This document shows positions 1-8,463 of a DNA stretch of 64,000 bases, in pieces. A program made the translations under genes and the position numbers. The stretch covers positions 186,001 to 250,000 of the forward strand of contig CBDEGO010000003.1 of NCBI GenBank assembly GCA_965237995.1. The letters are read 5' to 3'. Positions within the stretch are counted from its first letter, which is position 1. Every line of letters begins with the position of its first letter. Source of the stretch: JAAELZ01 sp965237995. GTDB taxonomy: Bacteria; Pseudomonadota; Gammaproteobacteria; Arenicellales; Poriferihabitantaceae. Under the pieces are notes generated by a model. The model saw only the letters and a list, made by a program, of their open reading frames with translations. It was not told the origin of the DNA and did not search any database.

Positions 1-163
1 TATCATAACTTGCAGATAAGCTATCAATCGCTGCTTGCACCGTGTCGCGTTCTGGCCGCCCTTCTTCAGGAAACAAATTAATAAGCCGAGTTAGCGATAA
101 GGGTTCTTCCGCCGCGTTGAATACGGCTTCCAAAATAGGCTCAAGGATTGGATTGTTTATCAT
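1..163 (-). CDS. scpB: ScpB, segregation and condensation protein B (N-terminal part)
   Basis: Only the first 54 codons are inside the window; the gene runs off the left edge. The ATG at 163-161 opens a frame beginning MINNPILEPILEAV, followed by AAEEPLSLTRLINLF, the usual ScpB start in which a first helix leads into a winged-helix domain. ScpB binds the kleisin ScpA and, with SMC, forms the bacterial condensin. The start lies 15 bases downstream of the scpA stop on the same strand, matching the usual scpA-scpB pair. The call rests on this short N-terminus plus position. Confidence 0.85.
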   Translation of the reverse strand, partial: MINNPILEPILEAVFNAAEEPLSLTRLINLFPEEGRPERDTVQAAIDSLSASYD

Positions 164-178
164 ATCCGACGTATCTGT

Positions 179-964
179 TTAACTTGCTACGCTTACGTGG
201 ATTGGCGAGAGCGTATCATTTTGGATAATCTCTAATAAACCATCGCGTACCAGTTCTAGAATCGCGATAAAGCTGACGACAACACCTTCGCGGCCTTCAC
301 TCACGTCAAATAAGTCATCAAAGACAAATCGTCTCCCCGGAGTAAGCCGGTCAAGTATTTGCACCATTCGTTCTCTCACGCTCATTCCGCCCGCTTTAAT
401 TTGAAACCCCGCATTTTGCTTGGCGCGCTCCATCACATTACGAAAAGCCACTGCCAGCTCATTTAAGGTGGCTTGTGGTAGGTTCTCGACCGCAATATGT
501 CGCTCATAATGCGTTTGTGTAAGAAACAACTCTCGCTCTAAACGAGGTCGCTCGTCTAAGTTTTGCGCCGCTTTTGCAAATTGTTCGTATTGTTGAAGTT
601 GCGCGATTAATACAGATCGAGGGTCGGCATCCTCCTCTTCGTCTTCTGACACTTGGCGCGGCAATAACAAACGAGATTTAATTTGCGCCAACATCGCTGC
701 CATTAGTAAGTATTCTGCCGCTAAGTCTAAGCGGATTTTGCGCATTAATTCCACATACTCCATGTATTGGGCAGTAATTGCAGAAATTGGAATATCTAAA
801 ATATCTATATTCTGCTTGCGAATTAAATACAGTAATAAATCAAGTGGGCCCTCGAAAGAATCAAGAAATACTTCGAGCGCTTCTGGCGGAATAAATAAGT
901 CTTCGGGGAGCTTTGATAAGGGCTCTCCTTTAACTTTAATCGTTGATTCCGCTGCTTGATTCAT
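179..964 (-). CDS. scpA: ScpA, kleisin subunit of the SMC condensin
   Basis: 261 residues. The segment FEGPLDLLLYLIRKQNIDILDIPI is the family hallmark, near residues 38-60, followed by the IKSRLLLP helix near 96-103. The C-terminal winged helix (VVVSFIAILELVRDGLLEI) would contact the SMC head, while the N-terminal helices contact the SMC neck. An acidic linker (EDEEEDAD) separates the parts. It lies between trpS (stop 974) and scpB (start 163) in a tight same-strand run, so co-transcription is likely. The first Met gives a normal length for the family. Confidence 0.95.
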   Translation of the reverse strand: MNQAAESTIKVKGEPLSKLPEDLFIPPEALEVFLDSFEGPLDLLLYLIRKQNIDILDIPISAITAQYMEYVELMRKIRLDLAAEYLLMAAMLAQIKSRLLLPRQVSEDEEEDADPRSVLIAQLQQYEQFAKAAQNLDERPRLERELFLTQTHYERHIAVENLPQATLNELAVAFRNVMERAKQNAGFQIKAGGMSVRERMVQILDRLTPGRRFVFDDLFDVSEGREGVVVSFIAILELVRDGLLEIIQNDTLSPIHVSVAS

Positions 965-973
965 ACCTAATGT

Positions 974-2191
974 TTATTGGTAGCTATAAACAGTGCCGAC
1001 TGCTTCTCGAACCACTTTGAGTGTTTCGTTAGCCACTTCTTGAGCTTGTTGATTTCCTTTATTAATCACTGATTTCAATAGATCTGGATTCTTTTCATAA
1101 GGCTCTGCCCGCTCCTTAATCAGCGCCTGCTCAGCCAGTACCGCATCTATCAGCGGTTGTTTACAATCAACGCAGCCGATACCTGCTCGTGGACACTCTT
1201 GCTGAATCCACTCATGTGTTTTAGCGTCAGTATAGACCTGATGCAAGTCCCATACTGGGCATTTTTCGGGCGTACCCGGGTCATCTCGACGAACCCGCGC
1301 TGGGTCAGTGGGCATACTGCGTAAGGCTTTTTCAACGCGGTTTGCATCGTCACGTAGCGCGATGGTATTGCCGTACGATTTCGACATTTTTTGCCCATCT
1401 AAGCCCGGCATTTTAGATGCTTTTGTTAACAACGATTTTGGCTCAGGTAAGATTATTCGCCCCTTACCTTCAATATTACCTTCAAGTAGCTCTTTTTCAA
1501 TCGCACTGATGTTCTGTTGTGCGTCAATCAATTGCTGTGCGCCATCTCGGGCTAGGGTATTGCCATTTTCGAGAAAGTCTTTGCGCATGCGTTTAAAAGT
1601 TTTGGCCGCTTTTTTACCCATTTTGACGAACGCTTGGTTAACTTGTTGTTCAACGCTTTCTCCGTTGCCAAAGATATGGTTAAACCGCCTAGCGACTTCG
1701 CGGGTTAGTTCAATATGCGGTACTTGATCTTCACCTACTGGCACGCTCTGCGCGCGATACATTAAGATATCCGCTGACTGCAACAACGGGTAACCTAAGA
1801 ACCCGTAGGTGGCTAAATCTTTATCAGATAATTTCGCCTGTTGGTCCTTAAAACTCGGTACTCGCTCTAACCAAGCAAGTGGCGTCACCATCGATAAAAG
1901 CAAGTGAAGTTCAGCATGCGCAGGCACAGCCGATTGTACAAATAGTGTGCTCTTTTCAGGGTCAACACCAGCAGCCAACCAGTCAATCACCATTTCCCAT
2001 ACGTGGGGTTCTAAAGTATGCGGCGCATCATAATGCGTGGTTAATGCATGCCAGTCAGCAACAAAAAAATAGCTGTCATAGTGCTCTTGCAAGCTTAGCC
2101 AGTTGGTTAGTACCCCATGATAGTGGCCAAGGTGTAATTGCCCTGTCGGGCGCATACCAGAAAGTACGCGTTGTGGCTTTTCTGAACTCAT
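974..2191 (-). CDS. trpS: Tryptophanyl-tRNA synthetase
   Basis: Class I aminoacyl-tRNA synthetase that charges tRNA-Trp. The HIGH-like motif appears as HLGH at residues 20-23 after GMRPTGQL, and the KMSKS motif with SYGN starts at residue 268. At 405 residues it is longer than the roughly 330-residue E. coli type. It matches the longer form with an insertion after KMSKS containing GIGCVDCKQPLIDAV, a segment seen in many gammaproteobacterial TrpS proteins. It begins 69 bases after the yciO stop and ends 9 bases before scpA, consistent with a yciO-trpS-scpA-scpB transcription unit. Confidence 0.96.
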   Translation of the reverse strand: MSSEKPQRVLSGMRPTGQLHLGHYHGVLTNWLSLQEHYDSYFFVADWHALTTHYDAPHTLEPHVWEMVIDWLAAGVDPEKSTLFVQSAVPAHAELHLLLSMVTPLAWLERVPSFKDQQAKLSDKDLATYGFLGYPLLQSADILMYRAQSVPVGEDQVPHIELTREVARRFNHIFGNGESVEQQVNQAFVKMGKKAAKTFKRMRKDFLENGNTLARDGAQQLIDAQQNISAIEKELLEGNIEGKGRIILPEPKSLLTKASKMPGLDGQKMSKSYGNTIALRDDANRVEKALRSMPTDPARVRRDDPGTPEKCPVWDLHQVYTDAKTHEWIQQECPRAGIGCVDCKQPLIDAVLAEQALIKERAEPYEKNPDLLKSVINKGNQQAQEVANETLKVVREAVGTVYSYQ

Positions 2192-2260
2192 TATTTGAAA
2201 TAAAATTTAATGGCGGTATTGTAGGGCTTGTATAGAGTGCGCGCGACTACTAAAGCAAAA

Positions 2261-2881
2261 TTAGCCAAGCATTGAGATATCACCCTTGCCCTCTCTAACA
2301 ACATTCATCTCGCCGTTACCAAGCTCTATCACGGTTGTAGGGTTAATGTCACACGGTCCGCCGTCGATAATCAAATCTAAGTGGCTGCCCAACTGTTCCT
2401 CAATTTCATGCGCGTCGTTCATCGGTAATGTGGCACCTTTCAATAATAAAGTTGAACTCATGATCGGTTCACCTAATTCTGATAATAATGCGGTAACGAT
2501 AGGATAATCTGGCACACGCAAGCCGATGGTTTTGCGTTTTGGGTTTTGTAAACGCCGCGGTACTTCTCTCGTAGCGGTAAGGATAAAGGTATAGGGCCCT
2601 GGCGTTAATCGCTTAATCGTTCGGTAATCTTGGTTATCGATTCGCGCATACTTAGCCAACTCTGAAAGGTCGGAACACACTAAGGTAAAGTTATGCTCGT
2701 CGCCAACGCGACGAATCGCCCTGATTTTATCTAAAGCCTTGGCGTCGCCAATATGGCAACCCAACGCGTAGCTTGAATCAGTCGGATAAGCAATAATGCC
2801 GCCTGCACGTATAATGTCGACAGCACGATTAATAAGCCGTAGCTGAGGGTTATCAGGGTGCAGTGTAAAGAACTGAGCCAT
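2261..2881 (-). CDS. yciO: YciO, Sua5/YrdC-fold protein
   Basis: 206 residues. The YrdC fold is visible from the basic substrate-binding pattern: IIAYPTDSSYALGC near residue 29, KIRAIRR, TPGPYTFIL near 112 and KTIGLRVPDYP. The PTDS.YALGC variant and the gene position next to trpS point to the YciO branch rather than TsaC/TsaB-pathway TsaC1. The related enzymes make threonylcarbamoyl-AMP for tRNA t6A, but the physiological role of YciO is less certain. It follows pcnB at 34 bases on the same strand. Confidence 0.88.
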   Translation of the reverse strand: MAQFFTLHPDNPQLRLINRAVDIIRAGGIIAYPTDSSYALGCHIGDAKALDKIRAIRRVGDEHNFTLVCSDLSELAKYARIDNQDYRTIKRLTPGPYTFILTATREVPRRLQNPKRKTIGLRVPDYPIVTALLSELGEPIMSSTLLLKGATLPMNDAHEIEEQLGSHLDLIIDGGPCDINPTTVIELGNGEMNVVREGKGDISMLG

Positions 2882-2914
2882 TATTTAACGTCGCTAGAAA
2901 GTATTTACAGCGAT

Positions 2915-4246
2915 CTAGTTGTTGTCGGACTTCGCTTTTGAACTAGCACGACGCTTTCTTGGCTTACGGCGTTTTTTAAACCCTTGTGGCTTTGGTAAAG
3001 CTTCAGTCATTTGCATACGCTGGCTTTCGTCTACATCCTGAATACGCGTCCACCAAACCGTTAGCTCGTCGTCTACTTCACCAATCTTTTGGCGTAATAA
3101 CAAAAAGTCATAAGATGCGCGAAAGCGCTTATTCTCCAATAAGCGCGTGATTTGCTTTGGCCGTCTAAATTGCAAAGCGTTTTGCATATCCCAAATTTCC
3201 GTGATAATAGTAGAAACTCGCTTAGGAATCGCTACTCTGGGAATTTGCGTCAATATGACTTTATCTGCAGCGATCACTGTACCGGCATGACCTTTAGGTA
3301 AGTTAGCGTTTTCACTACGAACAGTTTGGTAAGCATGCCACAGAATGACGGCGAAAAAGAATGCAGGAATAACGGGTTTGCCTTGGCCCACTCGTCTATC
3401 AGTGTTTTCAAGCGCGGCGTTGATAAACGTGTCTACTTCTTTTCGTTCGCTTTGTTTGTTAATGCTTTTCGCTGTTAACGGGAACAAAATGTCGATTAGG
3501 CCGTATTCATTCAATACCGACCAGCTTCTGTTGCCATGAGCATGATGGAACAACTTAAACGTTTCATCATACAAACGCGCGTTAGATACATCTCGCAACA
3601 AATAGGCGTTTTGCTTTATTAATTTCGTTAGACCAGCGTCAATATCAAAATCAAGCTTGGCCATAAAACGCAACGCGCGAAGCATACGTACTGGGTCTTC
3701 TTCAAAACGCCGAATGGGTTCGCCAATCACGTTTAAGCGCCTCGCCTGTATTGCGCTATAGCCGTCTACATAGTCTAATATTTGTTGTTTAATGGGGTCG
3801 AAATAAAGCGCATTGGCGGTAAAATCTCGACGAAATGCGTCATCCTCAATAGAGCCGTATAGATTGTCCCGAACTAAACGACCTTTATCGTTTTTAACAT
3901 GGATATTTTCAGCCTGATGCAGGTCAAGTTGTTCTGGAGGCGCACGAAAAGTGGCCACTTCAACGTAGTCACGATAATTTAAATAAATATGTACAATCTT
4001 AAAGCGTCGGCCAATAATACGAGAGCGCTTAAATAAACGACGCACTTGTTCAGGGGTTGCATCTGTAGAAATGTCAAAATCTTTCGGCGATTTCCCCATG
4101 AGCCAATCACGAATGCAGCCGCCTACTAAGTAAGCATCGAATTTAGCACTTTGCAACGTTTGGCAAATGCTCAGAATGTTCTGCGGTATGGCTACTTTCG
4201 CTAAGCCCAATTCAACAGCCGTGTATACCCTTGCTTTGCTTGCCAT
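2915..4246 (-). CDS. pcnB: Poly(A) polymerase I
   Basis: 443 residues. The nucleotidyltransferase head has YLVGGCIRDWLMG (near 40-52) and the catalytic KDFDIST pair of aspartates near 55-61, then RSRIIGRRFKIVHI, which is typical of PcnB. The RNA-binding domain follows (RRFEEDPVRMLRALRF). The C-terminus is a strongly basic tail (KKRRKPRKRRASSKAK), likely for RNA contact. The family distinction from CCA-adding enzymes is by the GRRFKIVH segment and the basic tail. Its ATG shares one base with the TGA stop of the upstream membrane transferase (TGATG), implying translational coupling. Confidence 0.95.
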   Translation of the reverse strand: MASKARVYTAVELGLAKVAIPQNILSICQTLQSAKFDAYLVGGCIRDWLMGKSPKDFDISTDATPEQVRRLFKRSRIIGRRFKIVHIYLNYRDYVEVATFRAPPEQLDLHQAENIHVKNDKGRLVRDNLYGSIEDDAFRRDFTANALYFDPIKQQILDYVDGYSAIQARRLNVIGEPIRRFEEDPVRMLRALRFMAKLDFDIDAGLTKLIKQNAYLLRDVSNARLYDETFKLFHHAHGNRSWSVLNEYGLIDILFPLTAKSINKQSERKEVDTFINAALENTDRRVGQGKPVIPAFFFAVILWHAYQTVRSENANLPKGHAGTVIAADKVILTQIPRVAIPKRVSTIITEIWDMQNALQFRRPKQITRLLENKRFRASYDFLLLRQKIGEVDDELTVWWTRIQDVDESQRMQMTEALPKPQGFKKRRKPRKRRASSKAKSDNN

Positions 4247-5295
4247 CAGCTTTTAAGTAGGTGCCGTGCGCGCTTCATTACAAAGACAGTGTACAGCAGC
4301 TGGATAATGAAATAAGGAATGAAGATAAACACCCGCTGACTACCTGGAATGGTGACCATCCACATCGCCCCTAGACCTTGCAAAAAGGCCATACAGTAAT
4401 GTGTTAACGAGACTTCTCGATGGGTAAAGTCAGTTCTCACTAATAACTGATACAAATGCGTTCTATGCGCCTCCATCACCTTTTCGCCTTTCAACAAGCG
4501 TCTTATCAACGTAAAGGTTGTGTCATAAATAATATTAAATACCAATAATGGCATCACTAAAAATGAAGTATGTGATGCGTCGTATCTTGCGGCAATAATA
4601 GCTAGCGTTGCAAAAGTGAAGCCTAAAAAAGCACTACCAACATCGCCCAAGAATATCTTTGCTGGTTGAAAATTTAAGAATAAAAACCCCAAGGCGCCCG
4701 CTAAGATGGTGTAACAAGTGACATACACGAACGAACTTCCGTTGTAATAGCTCACTATCATAAAAAACAAACTGGCAATAACCGCAACTCCAGCCACCAA
4801 GCCATCGATGCCATCCATGAAATTGACCGCGTTGGTTAAACCTAGAATCCAGAAAAACGAAATCACATAACCCCAAGTACCCAGCGGAATGTAGCCTACT
4901 AACGGCAAGGCTAAGTGATCAACTACAATGCCTGTCCACAGCACGATAACGACTGCAATAATATGAGTAATCAGTTTGAAGTGCGCTGTTTTACCTTCGA
5001 TATCATCAATTAATGAAATAATCGCAATCAACATCGCCGAGCCAACAAAGCCCCACATATATTTCTCATTGATGAGCGTAATATCGCCATAACTGATAAT
5101 AAAAATCATGCCCAGCAAGAAAGTAAGCACAATAGAGATACCGCCAGAACGGGGTAATGGTCGAACGTGTGAAGATCGTTGATTAGGGCTGTCGATAATG
5201 CCGCCGTAACGCCGCATTAGCTCTGTGCCTGCCAACGCAATTAGCGTTAAAACAATACAAAAGCCAACGTGAGTGAAAAATGCGATATTAGTCAT
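4246..5295 (-). CDS. MraY/WecA-family polyprenyl-phosphate sugar-1-phosphate transferase
   Basis: 349 residues with about ten hydrophobic segments. Family motifs: DSPNQRSSHVRPLPRSGGI near the N-terminus, LIDDIEG, NAVNFMDGIDGLVAG, FLGDVGSAFLGF and the late HRTHLYQLLV. Such enzymes transfer a UDP-sugar phosphate (commonly GlcNAc-1-P or a related amino sugar) to undecaprenyl phosphate, beginning O-antigen or exopolysaccharide synthesis. It resembles the WecA/WbpL branch more than MraY because it lacks MraY-specific loops; the substrate cannot be read. It is unusual to find it translationally coupled to pcnB with no other glycan genes nearby. Confidence 0.85.
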   Translation of the reverse strand: MTNIAFFTHVGFCIVLTLIALAGTELMRRYGGIIDSPNQRSSHVRPLPRSGGISIVLTFLLGMIFIISYGDITLINEKYMWGFVGSAMLIAIISLIDDIEGKTAHFKLITHIIAVVIVLWTGIVVDHLALPLVGYIPLGTWGYVISFFWILGLTNAVNFMDGIDGLVAGVAVIASLFFMIVSYYNGSSFVYVTCYTILAGALGFLFLNFQPAKIFLGDVGSAFLGFTFATLAIIAARYDASHTSFLVMPLLVFNIIYDTTFTLIRRLLKGEKVMEAHRTHLYQLLVRTDFTHREVSLTHYCMAFLQGLGAMWMVTIPGSQRVFIFIPYFIIQLLYTVFVMKRARHLLKS

Positions 5296-5466
5296 GCACT
5301 TAAATCAGTGTTGAATATTGGCGTTGGTTTAGGCAGTAAATGCATACGCATTTTATTGGCGATGGTAAATGCGCGGATTTTACGCTAATTGGCATAAAAT
5401 TGCCTTGTTGAGGCAAGGAGATAAGCTTCCAATTGGCGCATTACCAAGAACAGTAGAGATACAATA

Positions 5467-5491
5467 AAAAAGGCGCCAGTGGCGCCTTTTT
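5467..5491 (-). terminator. Intrinsic terminator of the rpsF-rpsR-rplI operon
   Basis: GGCGCC arms (5472-5477 and 5481-5486) with a 3-base ACT loop on the minus strand, flanked by A5 and T5 so that the whole is an 11-bp palindromic stem. It sits 20 bases past the rplI stop. The symmetry allows it to work in both directions. Confidence 0.9.
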
Positions 5492-5511
5492 ATACTGAAG
5501 TTTATTGCTGA

Positions 5512-6099
5512 TTAGGCTTCGTCTTCCGCACTAGGTGCAACTTCCTCTTCAGCTACTGGCGTTTCATACTGTGCAATTTCTCGCTCAGCTTGTAACTTAG
5601 CTTCATCTTCCGCGGTCACTTCTGCAACGCTTTCAAATCCAGCTGGCATTTCCCCTTCTTCACCTTCAACGTTAATCACGATGTCGAAACGCACATCAGC
5701 GTGAAGAATGATTTCAGCCGCAAACGTCCCTACTTCTTTATAGGGGCCATCAACTAGATACACTTCAGATTTCTCAATCGATTGACCCGCTTCTGTCATG
5801 GCATCGGCCACATCAGTATTCGCCACGGAACCAAACAAGTGCCCTTCAGCATTCGCCAAACGAGTAATGGTCACTTCACGCACTGCCAAGTCGGCTTTAG
5901 CTTGGGCAACTTCTTTACGCTTAAACTCTTCTTCTGCCAAACGTCGACGTGCTTCTTCCACTTTTCCTTTCGCGTCTTCAGAAGCGAACACCGCCTTTTG
6001 TTGCGGCACTAAAAAGTTACGCGCATACCCCGGCTTCACATTAACCAATTCACCTAGATCGCCTAGATTTTGGATTCTTTCAAGTAATATAACTTCCAT
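5512..6099 (-). CDS. rplI: 50S ribosomal protein L9 with acidic C-terminal extension
   Basis: The N-terminal domain is classic L9: MEVILLERIQNLGDLGELVNVKPGYARNFLVPQQKA, followed by the long central helix and a C-terminal domain ending near IVINVEGEEGE. L9 binds 23S rRNA at the base of the L1 stalk. Length is 195 residues against about 150 for E. coli L9. The extra 45 or so residues are Glu/Ala-rich (AEVTAEDEAKLQAEREIAQYE, then VAEEEVAPSAEDEA) and predicted helical then disordered. It starts 9 bases after the rpsR stop. Confidence 0.96.
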   Translation of the reverse strand: MEVILLERIQNLGDLGELVNVKPGYARNFLVPQQKAVFASEDAKGKVEEARRRLAEEEFKRKEVAQAKADLAVREVTITRLANAEGHLFGSVANTDVADAMTEAGQSIEKSEVYLVDGPYKEVGTFAAEIILHADVRFDIVINVEGEEGEMPAGFESVAEVTAEDEAKLQAEREIAQYETPVAEEEVAPSAEDEA

Positions 6100-6108
6100 C
6101 GTAGCCTC

Positions 6109-6378
6109 CTAGTTTTTATGGCTATCGGTGTAAGGCATTAACGCTAAATATCTAGCACGCTTAATAGCTGTAGATAATTGACGTTGAAATTTGGCCTTAG
6201 TACCTGTATTACGTGCTGAGATGATCTTACCACTTTCGATAATCATCGCTTTCAGCGTCTCTAAGTCTTTGTAATCCGCTTCTGGGATACCCTCAGCAGT
6301 GAATTTACAAATGCGGCGGCGTACAAAACGCGGCCGTTGATTACCCTTCTTTTTCTTATCTTTCTTACGACCAGCCAT
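6109..6378 (-). CDS. rpsR: 30S ribosomal protein S18
   Basis: 89 residues. The core RRRICKFTAEGIPEADYKD and SARNTGTKAKFQRQLSTAIKRARYLALMPY is unmistakable S18. It binds 16S rRNA on the platform as a heterodimer with S6. The N-terminus is a lysine-rich stretch (GRKKDKKKKGNQ) as in many gammaproteobacteria. Its ATG shares one base with the rpsF stop (TAATG), so S6 and S18 translation is coupled. No priB gene lies between rpsF and rpsR, unlike enterics. Confidence 0.97.
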   Translation of the reverse strand: MAGRKKDKKKKGNQRPRFVRRRICKFTAEGIPEADYKDLETLKAMIIESGKIISARNTGTKAKFQRQLSTAIKRARYLALMPYTDSHKN

Positions 6379-6845
6379 TATTTCGCCTCCTCGTCAGATG
6401 TTTCAGTTACTGGCGCAGCGGCCTCTTCGGTTGGCGCAGCCTCTTCGGTTGGTGCAGTCTCTTCAGTCGGTGCAGCTTCTTTCTTAGATGCTGGTTTTTC
6501 TTCAGCAACTGGTGCCGCTTCTGGTTCTTCAACTTTAGCCAAAGGAGAGGGCTCAGTAATTGCCTTCTTCTTGCGGATGACTAAAGAACGAATGACGGCA
6601 TCATTGAATTGAAAGTTATTTTCAATTTCGCGCAAAGTTTCAAGGCTAGCCTCGATGTTCATCATCACGTAATGTGCTTTATGTACGTCCTTGATCATAT
6701 AAGCCAACTGCCGTCGACCCCAATCTTCGGACCGATGAATGGTACCACCGCCTGTTGTTACCATATTCGAGTATCGCTCGATCATGGCCGGGACTTCTTC
6801 GCTTTGATCCGGATGGACCAAATAGACTATTTCATAGTGTCGCAT
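6378..6845 (-). CDS. rpsF: 30S ribosomal protein S6 with low-complexity acidic tail
   Basis: The start is placed at the ATG at 6845 (MRHYEIVYLVHPDQSEEV) because S6 always begins there and a strong ribosome binding site (AAGAGGAG) precedes it; the longer open frame upstream is non-homologous. The S6 ferredoxin-like core covers about residues 1-97, ending RSLVIRKKKA. The tail to residue 155 is Pro/Ala/Glu/Thr-rich and contains three tandem APTEE units. S6 pairs with S18 on the 30S platform; E. coli S6 also has an acidic tail that receives extra glutamates, but not this repeat. Confidence 0.95.
   Translation of the reverse strand: MRHYEIVYLVHPDQSEEVPAMIERYSNMVTTGGGTIHRSEDWGRRQLAYMIKDVHKAHYVMMNIEASLETLREIENNFQFNDAVIRSLVIRKKKAITEPSPLAKVEEPEAAPVAEEKPASKKEAAPTEETAPTEEAAPTEEAAAPVTETSDEEAK
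6423..6476 (-). repeat. Three tandem 18-bp units inside rpsF
   Basis: Units at 6423-6440, 6441-6458 and 6459-6476 have the form CTCTTCGGTTGGYGCAGY with a few substitutions. They encode the repeated (A)APTEE hexapeptide of the S6 tail. Unit length is divisible by three, so copy-number change would keep the frame. Confidence 0.85.
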
Positions 6846-6911
6846 TGTGCTCCTCTTGGAAATTTCCCCCTGACTTACATAAGCAGTGGAGAAAGGAGTT
6901 AAAATTCGGCC

Positions 6912-6928
6912 AACCGCCATAGGCGGCT
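6912..6928 (-). promoter_or_regulatory. Leader hairpin upstream of rpsF, possible S6:S18 autoregulatory site
   Basis: On the minus strand AGCCGCC-TAT-GGCGGTT forms a 7-bp stem (one G-U) within the roughly 95-base leader between the promoter and the rpsF start. A GGCCGAA segment follows directly. In many bacteria the S6:S18 dimer represses its own mRNA through a leader element with a conserved CCG next to a hairpin. The match here is by general shape only, so this is a candidate. Confidence 0.4.
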
Positions 6929-6946
6929 AGACCAGTAAGGCGCGCG

Positions 6947-6975
6947 ATTCTATTGACATTGACAATAGATAGCAA
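6947..6975 (-). promoter_or_regulatory. Sigma70 promoter of the rpsF operon with GC-rich discriminator
   Basis: Minus strand: -35 TTGCTA (6970-6975), 17-base spacer, -10 TAGAAT (6947-6952), followed directly by CGCGCG. A GC-rich discriminator is characteristic of ribosomal promoters under stringent (ppGpp/DksA) control. The rest of the 415-base interval 6846-7260 holds the rpsF leader and the aapJ upstream region; I see no gene in it. Confidence 0.7.
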
Positions 6976-7260
6976 GCAGCAAATGGCCTAAAAAATAGAT
7001 GGGTTATCCTGTTTTAGTACAAAAACGACCGACTTTTATATTTTGCCAGTCAATATTTGCTGATTTACAGCGAAAATGTGGGCTTGTTATACCATAAGCA
7101 TTATTTATTACTTGATGATAAGCCGCTTATGCAGTTACACTTCGAAGTTGGAGTTGGCACATTAAAAAATTATAGCACGCTTCATTTTTTAACAAGACTT
7201 CAACTTTCAATAAGCCAGTTTGCAACTCGCGAACTCTTATCATTCAATTCGAGGAAAATT

Positions 7261-8283
7261 ATGAAACTCACTAAAATCGCAGCGATTGCTGCAACAATTT
7301 CTTTTGCAGCAACTGGTGCTGTTCAAGCAGGTACTCTGGCAGACGTTCAAGCACGTGATGAATTAAACTGCATTGTAACTACAGGTTTGGCTGGTTTCGC
7401 AGCCCCTGATGAAAACGGCCGTTGGGACGGCTTTGATGCTGGATTCTGCCGCGCGGTAGCAGCCGCAGTATTAGGTGATGGTGAAAAAGTTAAGTTTATA
7501 CCTTCTACTGGCAAAACACGTTTTACACTATTAAGTTCTGGCGAAGGGGATATCCTGTTCAGAAACTCTACTGAAACATTATCTCGTGATGCTGATTTAG
7601 GTATCGTTTTCTTACCCGTTAACTACTATGACGGCCAAGGTTTCTTGATCCGTAAGGCAATGGGTGTAAATTCAGCTAAAGATCTAGACGGCGCATCTGT
7701 ATGTATCCAAACAGGTACAACAACAGAACTTAACTTGGCTGATTACTTTCGTATTAACGGCATGAACTACGAGCCAGTTAACATCGAAACTAACGAAGAA
7801 GGTATCTCTAACTACTCTGCTAACCGTTGTGACTTATATACAACAGACGCTTCAGGTTTAGCTTCAACGCGTGCCGCATTAGATAATCCTAATGACCACG
7901 TATTGCTTCCTGAAATCATCTCTAAAGAGCCACTAGGTGGTGCAGTACGTGAAGGTGATGACGAGTGGCGAGCGATTGGCAAGTGGGTTGTAAATGCTTT
8001 GATCAATGCAGAAGAGTTAGGCGTTACTAAAGCCAACGCAGCAGATCTAGCTAAAACAGCTGGTGACAATCCAAGCATCAACCGCCTTTTAGGTACTGAA
8101 GGCAATATGGGTGAGATACTTGGCTTAGACGCTCAGTGGGCACTACGTGCTATTCAAGCAGGTGGTAACTATGCTGAATTGTTCGACGCCAACATTGGCC
8201 CAGATACGCCTCTAGGTTTAGCGCGTGGTTTGAACGCGTCTTGGAGAGATGGCGGCATCTTATACGCGGCTCCAATTCGATAA
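7261..8283 (+). CDS. aapJ: AapJ, periplasmic general L-amino acid-binding protein
   Basis: The start is set at ATG 7261, preceded by a GAGGAAA ribosome binding site and opening a typical signal peptide (MKLTKIAAIAATISFAATGAVQAG, cleavage near residue 23). The 68 codons upstream in the same frame have no signal-peptide logic. The 340-residue product has the family features GFCRAVAAAVLGD, FTLLSSGEGDILFRNSTET and a Cys pair in the ligand-binding lobe (NCIV, GFCRA). It captures a broad range of L-amino acids for AapQMP. It heads the aapJQMP operon; an inverted repeat follows it. Confidence 0.95.
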   Translation: MKLTKIAAIAATISFAATGAVQAGTLADVQARDELNCIVTTGLAGFAAPDENGRWDGFDAGFCRAVAAAVLGDGEKVKFIPSTGKTRFTLLSSGEGDILFRNSTETLSRDADLGIVFLPVNYYDGQGFLIRKAMGVNSAKDLDGASVCIQTGTTTELNLADYFRINGMNYEPVNIETNEEGISNYSANRCDLYTTDASGLASTRAALDNPNDHVLLPEIISKEPLGGAVREGDDEWRAIGKWVVNALINAEELGVTKANAADLAKTAGDNPSINRLLGTEGNMGEILGLDAQWALRAIQAGGNYAELFDANIGPDTPLGLARGLNASWRDGGILYAAPIR

Positions 8284-8314
8284 CCAAGTTAGGTTACTGA
8301 ATTTTAGATCGTAC

Positions 8315-8338
8315 ATTGGGGCGCTTAGGCGCCCCAAT
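8315..8338 (+). terminator. Intercistronic hairpin between aapJ and aapQ
   Basis: A perfect 10-bp stem (ATTGGGGCGC / GCGCCCCAAT) with a TTAG loop lies 31 bases after the aapJ stop, followed only by TTT. The weak T-run suggests partial termination or protection of the aapJ mRNA 3' end, giving more binding protein than permease, as is common in binding-protein operons. Confidence 0.7.
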
Positions 8339-8463
8339 TTGGTTCTACAGTTTGCACAACCAAAGATGCAGAACTTCAAGCCACCTACCCTTACAGACAA
8401 TCATTCAAGGCGGGCAAGCTTTATTGGCCTTCCGTTATTTGAAGCCTTCAAAAATTAAAATCA

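Noticed and set aside
1308..1727. 139-codon plus-strand open frame
   Set aside because: Antisense shadow of trpS with no ribosome binding site or motif.
7057..7260. N-terminal 68-codon extension of the aapJ frame
   Set aside because: It encodes no signal peptide and no similarity to the family; ATG 7261 has a good ribosome binding site and a typical signal sequence.
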